Positions 1 to 9,952 of a DNA stretch of 64,000 bases are shown piece by piece. A program made the translations under genes and the position numbers. The stretch's first letter is position 1. Every line of letters starts with the position of its first letter. The DNA comes from Albugo candida (taxonomy: Eukaryota > Oomycota > Peronosporomycetes > Albuginales > Albuginaceae), in the NCBI GenBank assembly GCA_905220665.1, contig CAJNAR010000148.1, positions 1-64,000 on the forward strand, read 5' to 3'. Under the pieces are notes generated by a model. It was not told the origin of the DNA, did not search any database, and was given only the letters and a program-made list of their open reading frames with translations.

Positions 1-1842
1 AGAATCTTGAAAGAACAGAGAAGAAAGCATACCATCTCGATGCCCTAAAAAAAAATCTCTCCATTGTGAGTAAACCGCATGGATTGCCAGATTTTTGGTT
101 ATCGATGATGTACCACCCCTCTTGTATTGGTATGTTTTATCCTTCTTGGGCTTGAGAGTCATACTGCCAGCCACCAGAGCGTTGAGAGAAAACGCCTGAT
201 GATTGGAGGATTGGTTGAAAGAAAAAAATCCTGTGAAATAAAAATTTAATCTTCAGTCCCAACTAGAAACGTGAAACAAGAAAGTTCAAAAACTCACCAG
301 TACAATCCTAGATAAAGAATGTTGAAAATGGGGATGGCCTTCTCATTGAGTTGCCTTGCCATGTTTTCACTTTTCCACCACCATCTCTGTTCTTGCCTGC
401 CTTGATCATCTCTCTGGCTGATAGTGAAGTGAGCCCATTCTCCCTCGCTTGCTGATCAGTGACTTTCTGTGCCCATGGCAGGGGCACAGAAAGTCACTGA
501 TCATGATTGACCCCCCTGGTCATTTCTTCCTAATCTAGCTATTGCCTTCTTCTACCCAGAACTCCTCTCTTCCATCGTTGATGTAGAAGGTAGAGTCATG
601 ATGCGTCCCATGCACATACTTGTTGTACCACACTCCCACCTTGCCCTCCACCAACAAATTCATCTCCTCTCAAGTCCACTCATCCATCTTCTTTTCGTAC
701 TCAATCATACTCTTTGACTAACCCTCTCTATACTTCACCACATCCTCCCTTTCATGAGCGTCCATTTACAGCTCCTTTCCCATTTTCTTTTTTTTTTATA
801 CCCAGATCTTAAGATACTTGGCCCCTGTCAAGTAGCTGATCTTCTGCTCCTCATCTCTCAGGACCCTTGGCAAAATGCTGGTTTGAAGGACCATCTGGAG
901 CCCTTTGGGCGATCTTTGATTGAGCTTCCTCCCCCTCATCCATGACAGGAACTCTCTCTTGATATCAAGCTCTGCCAGAGTCTCTCTCCTTTTTGAAATT
1001 CGGCCTTGCTGATGTGCTGGACGGGATTTGCTGACCAAGTACCGATCGGCCCAAAGCCCAGCGTTCCTGAAGGCCCAGTATGACGTCTTGAGCAGTTTGT
1101 CGTTGGCTGCAGTAGATGACGCTTCCTTCTTTCTCATGCCCTGGTTAAGCCGTCTTTCCAGGTACTGGAGGATGGCCATAAGTCTGAAAGCAAGATAATA
1201 CGGAAGTTTTCCCCAGCTGCTTTTCTGGTTCTGTATGCATTTCAGTTCTTCCTTCAAACCGTCAATGGCCTCTTCCATCCTGTCTTCTTCTCCCTCTTCT
1301 CCCTGCTGCTCACTACTCTCATCTTCTGATACAATGAACAACTCCTTTCTTTTAGTTTCTGATGGCTGCTGGCCTGCTGGTTTGAAGTAGATGTCCAGCC
1401 TCTGCAGGTTATTCTCCTTGACATACTTCTCCCTCCTCGACTTGGTAGTTCTTGAGTTCTCTGCCAAGGTAAGTAAAGAGTTAGAGGGTGAAGAACGTTT
1501 TTGGCAAAAGAAGCCAGCTCAATTTTATAGGTACAGGAGCTTTTTCTTCCCCTTCTTTTCCTTCTCGAGCTGAGCCTGGACAGCAGCAAATCTCCTTTGT
1601 AGCTGAGCTGTGTCTGTTTCCAGCCAGTCTTCTTCACCTTCACCTTCACCTTTCACTTCCCTCTCCCTTCCTCTTCCTTCTCTCCACACCAGTATGACAT
1701 GAGGCTCTGATAGTCGAGATCCTCTGCTGCCTCCACCTCTTCCTGCTGTTGTTTTTGTGCCTGAAGCTGCCTCTTCTTGTTTTTGGCTTGGTGCAAGTTG
1801 GCTGGCTAATAGGGCCAGCCTTCTTTTTTTGGGAGGAGCCAT
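1..1842 (-). pseudogene. Relic of a DDE-type transposase gene
   Basis: Reading the minus strand from 1842 downward gives pieces of one protein in several frames. They are a basic N-terminus starting MAPPKKRRLALLASQ (1842-1525), a middle part (1467-796) with an acidic stretch and the block SYWAFRNAGLWADRYL, then broken coding sequence. The 760-500 part reads HGTHHDSTFYINDGREEFW, the 460-300 part contains AGKNRDG, and the 240-120 part reads NHQAFSLNALVAGSM. The HDSTF..NDGR..W, SDFL, AGKNRDG and NHQAF blocks resemble, in that order, a DDE-superfamily endonuclease family I know mainly from fungal genomes. Stops and frame changes make it non-functional. The left part leaves the window. Family membership rests on motif order recalled from knowledge, not on a search. 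Confidence 0.6.
453..503. repeat. Perfect 22-bp inverted repeat with 7-nt loop
   Basis: The arms at 453-474 and 482-503 are exact reverse complements around the loop ATGGCAG. On the minus strand the 482-503 arm falls where the transposase relic reads ISDFLCP, so the second arm looks like a local inverted copy of transposase coding sequence rather than an independent terminator or operator. Confidence 0.85.
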
Positions 1843-1849
1843 TATAGAA

Positions 1850-3300
1850 AAAATAAATGAGAAATCTTTTGAAATTTCTTTTTCAATGGTTTAATTCGAC
1901 AATACCCGCAGAACCTTACCAACTTGATTCAAATCTACATTCTTATTTATAAAAATTAACTTGAAATAATACTTGAAATAATTTGAAGTTCAAAAAATTC
2001 AAATTTAAATGAACATATTCGAAAAATAGCTTTGGTTGATTCACAAAACGTTTTGGATTTGTTAGGGGAGTCACACCATACTCTTATCATCGTCTGCGTG
2101 GGAGAAAGGGCCAGTTGTTACAAATCGGATCAATTCCACTGGGTCATTTTCTCTCTTGCCGTTTGGATGATGGACGCACAGGAATACAGCTGGTTCGTAA
2201 AGCTTCCAGCAATTATCATCAGAATAAACCGAAAGACAAGGGATCCCAAGCTGCCTGGTGTGCAGTTATAAAAGGATTCATAGTATCGAAGAAGTACGGC
2301 GTTTACGGATGACTTTGTCATCATTTGTCTCGGACACTTAAGGTAATGTCGAGAATCTTGGGAATATGTCACTGGTAGTTGACGTCTTTCAAGCAGCATT
2401 TTTCTCCCTTTTATGGATAACGTAAGCGTTCAGGATACAGCTAACATTATTTGCAGCTTGCTCTTATGTAAAACAATCACTGCTATGACTTGTAGTGGAA
2501 AACAATATGGACCATCTATGGTTCAAGCACGCATATCGATAAAAAAAGGGGTTGGATCCTACTTAAGTGATTCCTGTGTGAGAAGACTAGTAGAGACTTT
2601 GGCATTCATGTCGCTGGTAACATCCTTTTGCCGAAAGTACGACAGTACACTTGATAAACGTTGCATCAGGTTTCGTTTGATACGACATTCATTACTCTCG
2701 ACTAATTCAATGTAATCTATGTCAGAATGAATCGATGTTAAATTGTAGGATTTCGAAGACGAGCTGATATGAGCTCTGCAGCTGATGAAGATATTTGCAC
2801 AAAACCTAATCAGTATGCAACGTTAAGCTACGGAGAACCACAATTAAGGAATACTCAGAACCCAAAGCGTGCTGATAAGGACGAGTCTTTGTTCTTAGAG
2901 TATAAAGAATTGATGTCACCTACCAAAATATACTCTCTCTTCATCCGATGTTGTGGTGCATTTCAACGCCATATTCTCCAGCAAACATTACTTCATCATG
3001 TTCACCAACTTGCGGTAAACTTAAGTAAGCTCCGAAGAAGCACGATAATGCCGATGCGCTACGCAATCATAATCCTTTTCGGTCTATACTTCGGACTGGT
3101 GTGTTACCTTTAAGGGTGCCCTGAGTGAGGCGGCCAGATCTTGTTGTCGTGGTATACTCGCTTATGCCTAACTTACAACACACTAGGTGGAAGGTATGGT
3201 TTTCATTCACTTGTTCGGCTCGCCTTTGCACCATTCCAAATACTGTATGATTTCCCAGCTGTCACGAACACCAAATGAGTATACTGTATGACTTAGAATA
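1850..3300. other. Gene-poor stretch, no supported gene
   Basis: Only short open frames are present. The longest on the plus strand (2769-3113, about 114 codons) ends in a hydrophobic segment but has no recognisable domain. Its 3' half (2940-3095) is related to 3532-3650, so it is at least partly repeat sequence. AT-rich runs lie at 1920-2020. Confidence 0.4.
2940..3095. repeat. Diverged direct repeat, copy 1 (mate at 3532-3650)
   Basis: Both copies share the starting block CTTCATCCGAT, the central block TAAGCTCCGA followed by GAAGCACGATAATGCCG, and a CTTTTCG end. The second copy lacks about 45 bp after the first block, as expected from loss between the short CTTCATC direct repeats inside copy 1. 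Confidence 0.65.
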
Positions 3301-3309
3301 CGTTGAGAA

Positions 3310-3432
3310 TGGACGTATGGAATGACGTAAGGTATGAGATGACGTATAAAATGACGTATAAAATGACGTGTAAAATGACGTTAAGACATGACGTAAGGCA
3401 TGACGTATAAAATGACGTAAGTCATGACGTGA
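3310..3432. repeat. Array of nine TGACGT motifs
   Basis: Nine TGACGT hexamers, all in the same orientation, occur in about 110 bp, mostly in degenerate 13-15 bp units such as AAATGACGTATAA. TGACGT is the half-site of CRE/bZIP binding sites. The array lies about 460 bp upstream of the small secreted protein gene at 3890 and could be a regulatory element, or simply a degenerate minisatellite. Confidence 0.7.
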
Positions 3433-3531
3433 TATGATTCACAGGGAAACCGTATGATGTGGACGGATAGGGTAAGCATTTAACCTTGTGTAAAAGTGGC
3501 TGACACCACCTTCCAAACCTCATACTTCTCT

Positions 3532-3650
3532 TCATCCGATATCACCATGTTCATCAACTTGCCATGAGCTTGAGTAAGCTCCGATGAAGCACGATAATGC
3601 CGTCGTGCCGCGCGACAAGATTCTTTTCGCTCTACTCCTTAGAATGGCTC
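3532..3650. repeat. Diverged direct repeat, copy 2 (mate at 2940-3095)
   Basis: Second copy of the dispersed repeat. It keeps the central GAAGCACGATAATGCCG block and lacks an internal segment present in the first copy. Confidence 0.6.
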
Positions 3651-3889
3651 ACCGCTTCGATGTATATATTTTCTAAAATAAGATCTACCTTTGATGCTAT
3701 CGAGGCAATGTCATTCTAGCCAGTCCCAACAGAACCTCAACAATTTATACTTATTTGAGGAGTAAAAGCTCTTTTCATTACGTTACGGTATTAGTGTACA
3801 AAAAGGTAGGATCTTTCTGTAGTTGCTATGAATGCATATCTTACGTTGCAGGTTGTCCACTATCTAATTTGCCATCAACAACAACACTC

Positions 3890-4381
3890 ATGGTCAATTC
3901 AAAGTTCCGCTTTGTCATTTTCGTACTGACTGCACTTCATCTAAATGCGCTAAATGAAATTGCCGCTCTTTACAATGGAAAAGATGTGCGACTCAAAACC
4001 GGAGATGCTTGTAGGGTATTACAGCTGATTCCGTTCCGACGCCACAAATTCAGGAAGGAGTGCGTAAAAGATGTCGCTTTTCGTAAATCTTCACCTAGCG
4101 GATTTCCAACTAAAAAGTGTGAGAATCGATTTATTGAATACAAATCGAAAATCAAAATAGATTTCAAAGTTGCAGAAAGTGAGAGCATATTTGCTTCCAA
4201 ATCCAAAATGCACAATATGTTTGAAGTACAGGGGTGGATTTTTGGATCGTGGGCTACGGCGGTTTTAAGTATAATGCGAGTAGCATATCCGGTAATCAAT
4301 GCGTACAAGTCAAGTGAGGAAGATCGCGCTATTCTTTTTTTCATTCTGAGTGATGAGGCTAACTATTGCAAAAAAAAATAA
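3890..4381 (+). CDS. Small secreted protein of unknown function (candidate effector)
   Basis: A 163-residue protein starting MVNSKFRFVIFVLTALHLNA. The short basic N-terminus, hydrophobic core and small residues near position 20 look like a signal peptide. The open frame extends upstream to 3755, but the first ATG that yields a clean signal sequence is at 3890. The mature part is basic, has four cysteines (CRV, KECV, KKCE and a final NYCKKK) and no domain I recognise. A decayed paralogous fragment lies near 28850-28925, so the gene belongs to a small local family. A TGACGT array lies about 460 bp upstream. Function is unknown; a role outside the cell, possibly at the host interface, is inferred only from the signal peptide and small size. 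Confidence 0.6.
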   Translation: MVNSKFRFVIFVLTALHLNALNEIAALYNGKDVRLKTGDACRVLQLIPFRRHKFRKECVKDVAFRKSSPSGFPTKKCENRFIEYKSKIKIDFKVAESESIFASKSKMHNMFEVQGWIFGSWATAVLSIMRVAYPVINAYKSSEEDRAILFFILSDEANYCKKK

Positions 4382-4810
4382 GTCTTTTTATATTTACTCG
4401 AGTTTCATATCAATCTCGATTGCCAGTACTAGAAATTAGGATTACTACGACTACGAAGGTGCACGAATAGAAATAAACTAGGAGGCATACTTATTTGATT
4501 TCACGCTTTTAAGAACTCATGCGTTGGCTAAGTGACCCACCCTCATGTTCGCTAGATATTGACAGAAGTTTTCTCTGCTTGGAACCGAAAGTGGATCTAG
4601 ACTTTGGTAGCTTCATAATGAAGAATGTGCTCAGTGGCCGGACTAATATTTGGTTAAAGAGAGATGGATCTTGAATTAGTCTGCACCTTCAAAGTGTAAT
4701 CCCCTACGGGGTAGCAGTCACTGGAGTTAACGGTACGTAGCATTGTTACATTCGTCTCATTGACTTTTCATAAGAAGCAATGATAGGCGATCTGTCAGAC
4801 ACCCACTTCC
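4382..4810. other. Intergenic, nothing recognised
   Basis: About 430 bp between the small secreted protein and the 3' end of the nucleoporin locus. No open frame or repeat of note was seen. Confidence 0.5.
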
Positions 4811-7800
4811 TTAGCAGTAAGCTTCGAGGTAGGCTGAACAAGCTTTGGAGACAATATTCCTACGGTGTGTTTCCATGTAAAGAGTGTGTTGATTGCCAAG
4901 TATACTGCTCCACTCGGCCAAAGACGAGTATGGATCGACAGCGAGCTCATCTGATTCCACCACGTCAATCGCTGTTTTGATCGCTTTTGCAACCGTTGAT
5001 AAGCTAATCAGCATGGAAGACACGCACGCGGCTACCATGACGCTGTATGTTGTATCCGAATCTGGTATGAACTCAGTACACCCTCTCAAGGCATCTTTCA
5101 GCGTTAGCGCCAACCTCGTACGCCTAAGCTCCATTTCCTGTGGCTTGCAAGTGACTGTGTCGTGGGCTTGCTCGAGACGTAAAAATTCAAGCCAGAGACC
5201 GCCACCAAGATACCATTCACAGCAATTCCACAACGGTATTGACAAAGCAAAAAGTTCCATTTCTTCGAGTAATTGCAAAAGCAATTGCTTGTCATTGCTA
5301 AAAAACAGTCGGGCGGCGATGTGTTTGATCAAAACAGAATGAGCTTCATCGTACATTTCGGCAGCCATCCAGTGGCCAATTTCAGAATGATATGCATTTT
5401 TGTATCGCATGTCAAGCGCCAACGTCGACTCGATCCAATGCACAGGTATCTTCAGTTTCTGCACCAGTTCTTCCAATTGTTCCGCAGCCATTTGCGCTAC
5501 ATCGCACGAATGTCGAAGCAATACAGCTCGACAGGTGGCTTCACGTTCTACAGGATTTGAGATGTTCAATGTCACGTACAAAGCTTCCTGCCACAACTTA
5601 TTTCCTTCGAGTTGCATGATGAAATTCTGATACAAATGGGATTCCCACACAGCGTCGAGTTGGTACCCGAGTGCACGTAAGATGCTGTTCAGATGCCAAC
5701 TCACTTCATAATGAAGGTATGCGGACGTGTCGTGCAAAAGTCCACTTGGTGATAGTACATTACACAACGCGACAGGTTGTTCGGCATACAATTTCAATAC
5801 TTCCATCAGCATATCATCTTTGATCGAGCCACACGTCGAGACGGAACATGAAGCTGCCAAATTCTTTGCACAGGCTGTTTGATACATTGACAAAGCGCTT
5901 TTCAGTGAAGTGGAAGGTCCGTATTTATACCAAAAGAATAACGCGATAGCGGAGAGCCATGACAGTCTCCATTGAGACGAAGCAGTGACAGCTTCGACGG
6001 CTCCAGCGAGAACGCTATAAATGAGTGCGTGGGTCTCACTGAAATGCGATAAAGACTCATCAACTCCCCATTCTGAGAGTTGCGTCATGATCAAATGTCG
6101 GAATTCGGAGCCGTCATACGTTGCAATTTGTGCGACAAGTGTGGCGAGTCTCCAGTTTCCACTATCTGCTGCGAGCTAAGCAGCTTCCGTAATCTGATGT
6201 CTGCACAAAAGCTGTAAGATGGATTCTTCCGACGTGTCTTTCCTGTGACACGACTCATCCTCCAGCAAACCGATCGCATTTTCCATCCATCTCGAGATTG
6301 CTACACGACGCAAATCGACTGAGGGCATCCTATCGAGAGTTTCCACGTCACATGCATCATCACGTACTGCAAGCGCCCCTGGTCCATCCTCCGCCAACAC
6401 ATTTCTCTCTTGACCCCACAACGCCTGCACGAGTTTCCATAATACTACGATATGACGCTCCACTTTACGACTCTGAAAAGCGTGCGAGTCGCTGTGATGA
6501 TCCATGAATTTGCAGTACTGCTGTAGCGCGTGCGTGACGCCAATTCTTGAAGCAATTTGGAACTGCGGGCTTGGAGATGACGCAGCGAAAGTAGCACACT
6601 TGTAATGAAGCTCAAGTGTATCTCGCAACCTGTCACGTCTCGCGGTATTGTTTGATTCGAATTGCAAAGGGAGTGCGATCGACACCATTGCATACGACGA
6701 ATTGGATTAAAATGTGTCGGCAAATGCGATCAGTTTGCCACACTATGCCAATTCACCTTGCGTTCCCTACGAACAGCGGAATGAAGGAGCCACAAAGAGT
6801 CCAACATCGTTTTGGCAAAGTAATTTCCAGCGATCATCCCACTCGCGCTTTTTGACTCCGCATTGCTCGCTTGTAGTAAGGCATATGTGGGTGATAGCTT
6901 TTCTGGTGCAAGTTTTCTGGTTTCAGAATCGAATCCCCAAGGTTTGTACTCGTAGAGCGCTCCTATGCTTTCGCCTTTGTAGGAGATAAACTCGACCATT
7001 TCAACAGTGTCGGTATCGTCATCCTCGGGCGCAAGATGACTGTAGAATTCTTTCGAGGGATTCCACTTTCAAGAATGCTTTGGGATCAGTACTCTCAAAG
7101 GAGTCAATTTGCATGGGCTCACGGACAGACATGTCCATCACAAGGTTCTTTATCGTTGTCTGATGCTGTTCAATGTGCGTTGGATGCTTCTCGGTATAAA
7201 ACAGACGCCTTATCAGTGGAATGGCAAGCTTGAGTCGCTTTTTTGAAGAGCCGAAGGGAGAAGCCAACGAATGATCCATTGCAATTTCCAAAGTCTTCTC
7301 ACTACAGTTCGGTGAATCGTCTGTTCTCTGATCTCTCCCTTCGTCCATTTCCGTCTCTTTTTCGTTGTCTTTGATCCCAAACGACTGAAATGCTTCACAC
7401 TGAATCGCCATATTCCGAGTGCTACGGAATAGACGATAAAGTCTGCATCGATATCTCTTGTCCGTTGTATCACGCGTTCTTCGTATCGTTTCACCAGTCG
7501 GGTCGTCCAAATGTGGTGGAAATATCTCCAAAAGCTCCACAATCGCAGGCTCAATCAGACCCTCCCCGACCGAATGCTTCTTTCCATCGTCTTTGTACAC
7601 CATAACCTCTTTCTTCTCAAATGTATCAAGTTCATCGAGGTTCAGGTTCCGAATGTCTGTGAGCCCAATCCATTCCACCGATCCAAGTTCATGACAGCTC
7701 ACAGTGAATGATCTGACTTGTGTCAGTTCTTGATGGCTCACTTGACAGATGCGGTCGTAAGGAGGAACAGTATAATAGCCTGATTTTGTTTGAAGCGAAA

Positions 7801-9952
7801 ACGCCAGGCATTTCTTCGGTTCTTTGGGGTAAGCATCGTTGATGTCACACATCGTCTATGACAAGAACTCGTCATATGTCACAAATTGGTTCAGTTACCG
7901 AGGTTTAGTTGATAAAAATTCCATCTCCTTTCCCGATATACTTTTCGATTTGTTGTCGTCGGCAACAACGATGTCGATAACGTCACCATTTTGTCGTTGC
8001 AGTGATTTTCTGATAATTTCCGAAGTGTCCTCGGTGTCGAGTACTTCTCTATGACAGACGTATAAAATTTGTCGAGCTGATTGCGCTCCGATGTGCTTTG
8101 TGATAGGTTTCTTTGTATCATCCAATTTCTCATAAAGGGAGACATCAAGCGAGAATGGAAAATTCTCTGCGCCATACTAAAACGTAATTCGTATCCGGCC
8201 ATCTGTCTCTTCTGTGACAGCGTCCGTGACGATCGCCGGAACCTTTTCGATAATTCTATTCGCATGCCTTACGTAACTGTTATTGTTAATGATCAATTTC
8301 TTCCATGATCCTCGTAACAGTGAGCCAAGCGGAAGAGAATCAACAGTATTTCTCAGATGACTCATTCTCGCTGATGTCGATGCTAAAGCTGTGGTTGGAT
8401 GGAGTATCTTGGTCTTGGTAGTTTTGAATAGCGTTCCAAGAAAGTAAGAGGTACAAAGCGGACGTCGAGAGGCGCTTTTATAGTGGGGACGCGATGCTGA
8501 TGATGGTGTACTGATACTTCCACGTTTCAGGCCCACCTGTTCAGCAAAGGAATGCCCTCGAGACAGTGTCGAAAAGCTATTCGATCCTACTTTTATCGCT
8601 TGATCGTCGAGTGCAGCTTTGATGATTTGATCCAGTAAGCCGTCTCCATAAGACCCAGAGCCATATGGATTGATGTCAGGAGCAGCAATCAGTCCAGCTG
8701 GTTGGGCGTGGAAGCCATATTGTTCTGAACAGAAATATTCCCAAATGTGTTACTGCCAAAGCCACTGAACGCGGACGAAGCGGTGTTTCCAGGTACAGTT
8801 GATCCAGAACCAAAACCCAGAGTACTCGTACTTGCTCCAAAAGCCGATCCGGTGCCTCGACCAAAACCATTGGTGCCAAATTCCGAGCCAAACGATCCAT
8901 TAGGTGTACCTGCGCCAACAAAAGTGCCAGAATTACCTAATATCTTAGTCGGATTCGTTTTCGTATTCGTTTACCTGAACAGAACTCCAGACTTTGGAGC
9001 ATTAAAAAAGTTGTTTGTATTGTTTTCCGTCGCATTTGATTGACCGACAAACCCTCCAAAGCCTGTATTCGCCGCACCAAACATTGACGACCAGCTTGTA
9101 AGAGATGGTTTCGAGCCGAAAGTAGATGGTTGGGTAGCACTATAAGCGCCAAATGTGTTTGTAGTTGAAGGTTTAGCAGCATTATTGGCTTCAAAGCTGA
9201 ACGCTGTATTTCCTGTCGTCTTGCCAAAAAGAGAATTTGAAGGGGCATTAGTGGCTGTATCCGTTGCTCCAAATGCATTTCGAGAGCCTCCAAAAAAGAA
9301 TCCAGTATTGTTACTGGCTGCAGGTGTCGTTGTACTTGTACCAAACCCACCAGCAAATGCGGGTTCTCCAAATGGTGAGCCGGTAGCACCAAATCCAGCG
9401 CTTGTAGAGGTATGAAAGCCTCGACTCACACCGGATCCAAAACCTCCACTCGTCAAGCCCGTACCTGTCGGCTGAGTCGCCTGATTTCCGATCGTATTGC
9501 CAAACGCAGAATTTGTTGTTCCTGTGGAAACGAACGCCCCTGTGATCTGAAACCACCCGATGTAGCACCAAATGGCTGATCCGAAGTGGTGTTCGTACCA
9601 AATGCATTTCCAGCTGTAGCAACGCTCCAGTTGACGCCGCTGGTTGCGCATGGAACGAAGACGATCTAAAATTGCCAGAGCCTGACGTTGCTGGAGCTCC
9701 AAAAGAACTTGAAGGCGTTGTAGTAGACCCAAATCCGGTTGACATACCTCCGAACGCGCTGGTCTTGGTATTTCCAAATAAGCTGTTACCGGTCGATTGC
9801 CCGGCGCCAAATTCTCCGGCATTGGGTGCTTGTGTTTCAAACGTGTTGAAAGGCTCAGTGAGCGGGCAGCTCAAGCGGCGAGAAATTGTGCACTTTGACG
9901 AACTGTGAGATTTTACTTGGAATTGGGATTCAATTTTCCGATACTTGTGCAC
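4811..9952 (-). pseudogene. NUP98: Nup98-Nup96 nucleoporin precursor, disrupted
   Basis: In other eukaryotes this precursor self-cleaves into Nup98 (FG-repeat gate of the nuclear pore) and Nup96 (Y-complex scaffold). In order on the minus strand: FG repeats (about 9840-8700, e.g. NSLFGN, SAFGG), a linker with LGSLLRGSWKKLIINN (8310), the autoproteolytic domain from GYYTVPPYDRI (7790) through NLNLDELDTFEKKEV, the cleavage-site block WRFSVKHFSR (about 7390), and Nup96 (7020-4811, with an uninterrupted 427-codon C-terminal half). The frame is broken. In-frame stops lie at 6767-6769, 6743-6745, 6707-6709 and 6176-6178, inside well-matched Nup96 sequence. Others at 8971, 8177, 7895 and 7856 may be stops or intron remnants. 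A pair of opposite frameshifts (near 7495 and 7385) flanks the cleavage motif, and further shifts lie near 7050, 6800 and in the FG region. It is either a decayed copy of an essential gene or a locally error-rich assembly. Confidence 0.8.

Noticed and set aside
1525..1842. Stand-alone basic nuclear protein starting MAPPKKRR
   Set aside because: It continues, with frame changes, into the transposase relic and is better explained as its N-terminus.
3310..3432. CRISPR-like array
   Set aside because: Units are 13-15 bp with no unique spacers, and the genome is eukaryotic.
7852..7900. A 43-bp GT-AG intron removing the stops at 7895 and 7856
   Set aside because: Splice-like ends exist (GTAACT to CATAG), but the join puts the autoproteolytic domain out of frame, so it was not accepted.
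4811..9952. Reassigned TAA/TAG codons as an explanation for the broken nucleoporin frame
   Set aside because: ABCE1, the Tudor-like gene and the DEAD-box gene all end with TAG at the expected place, and inhibitor-2 ends with TAA, so these are normal stops here.
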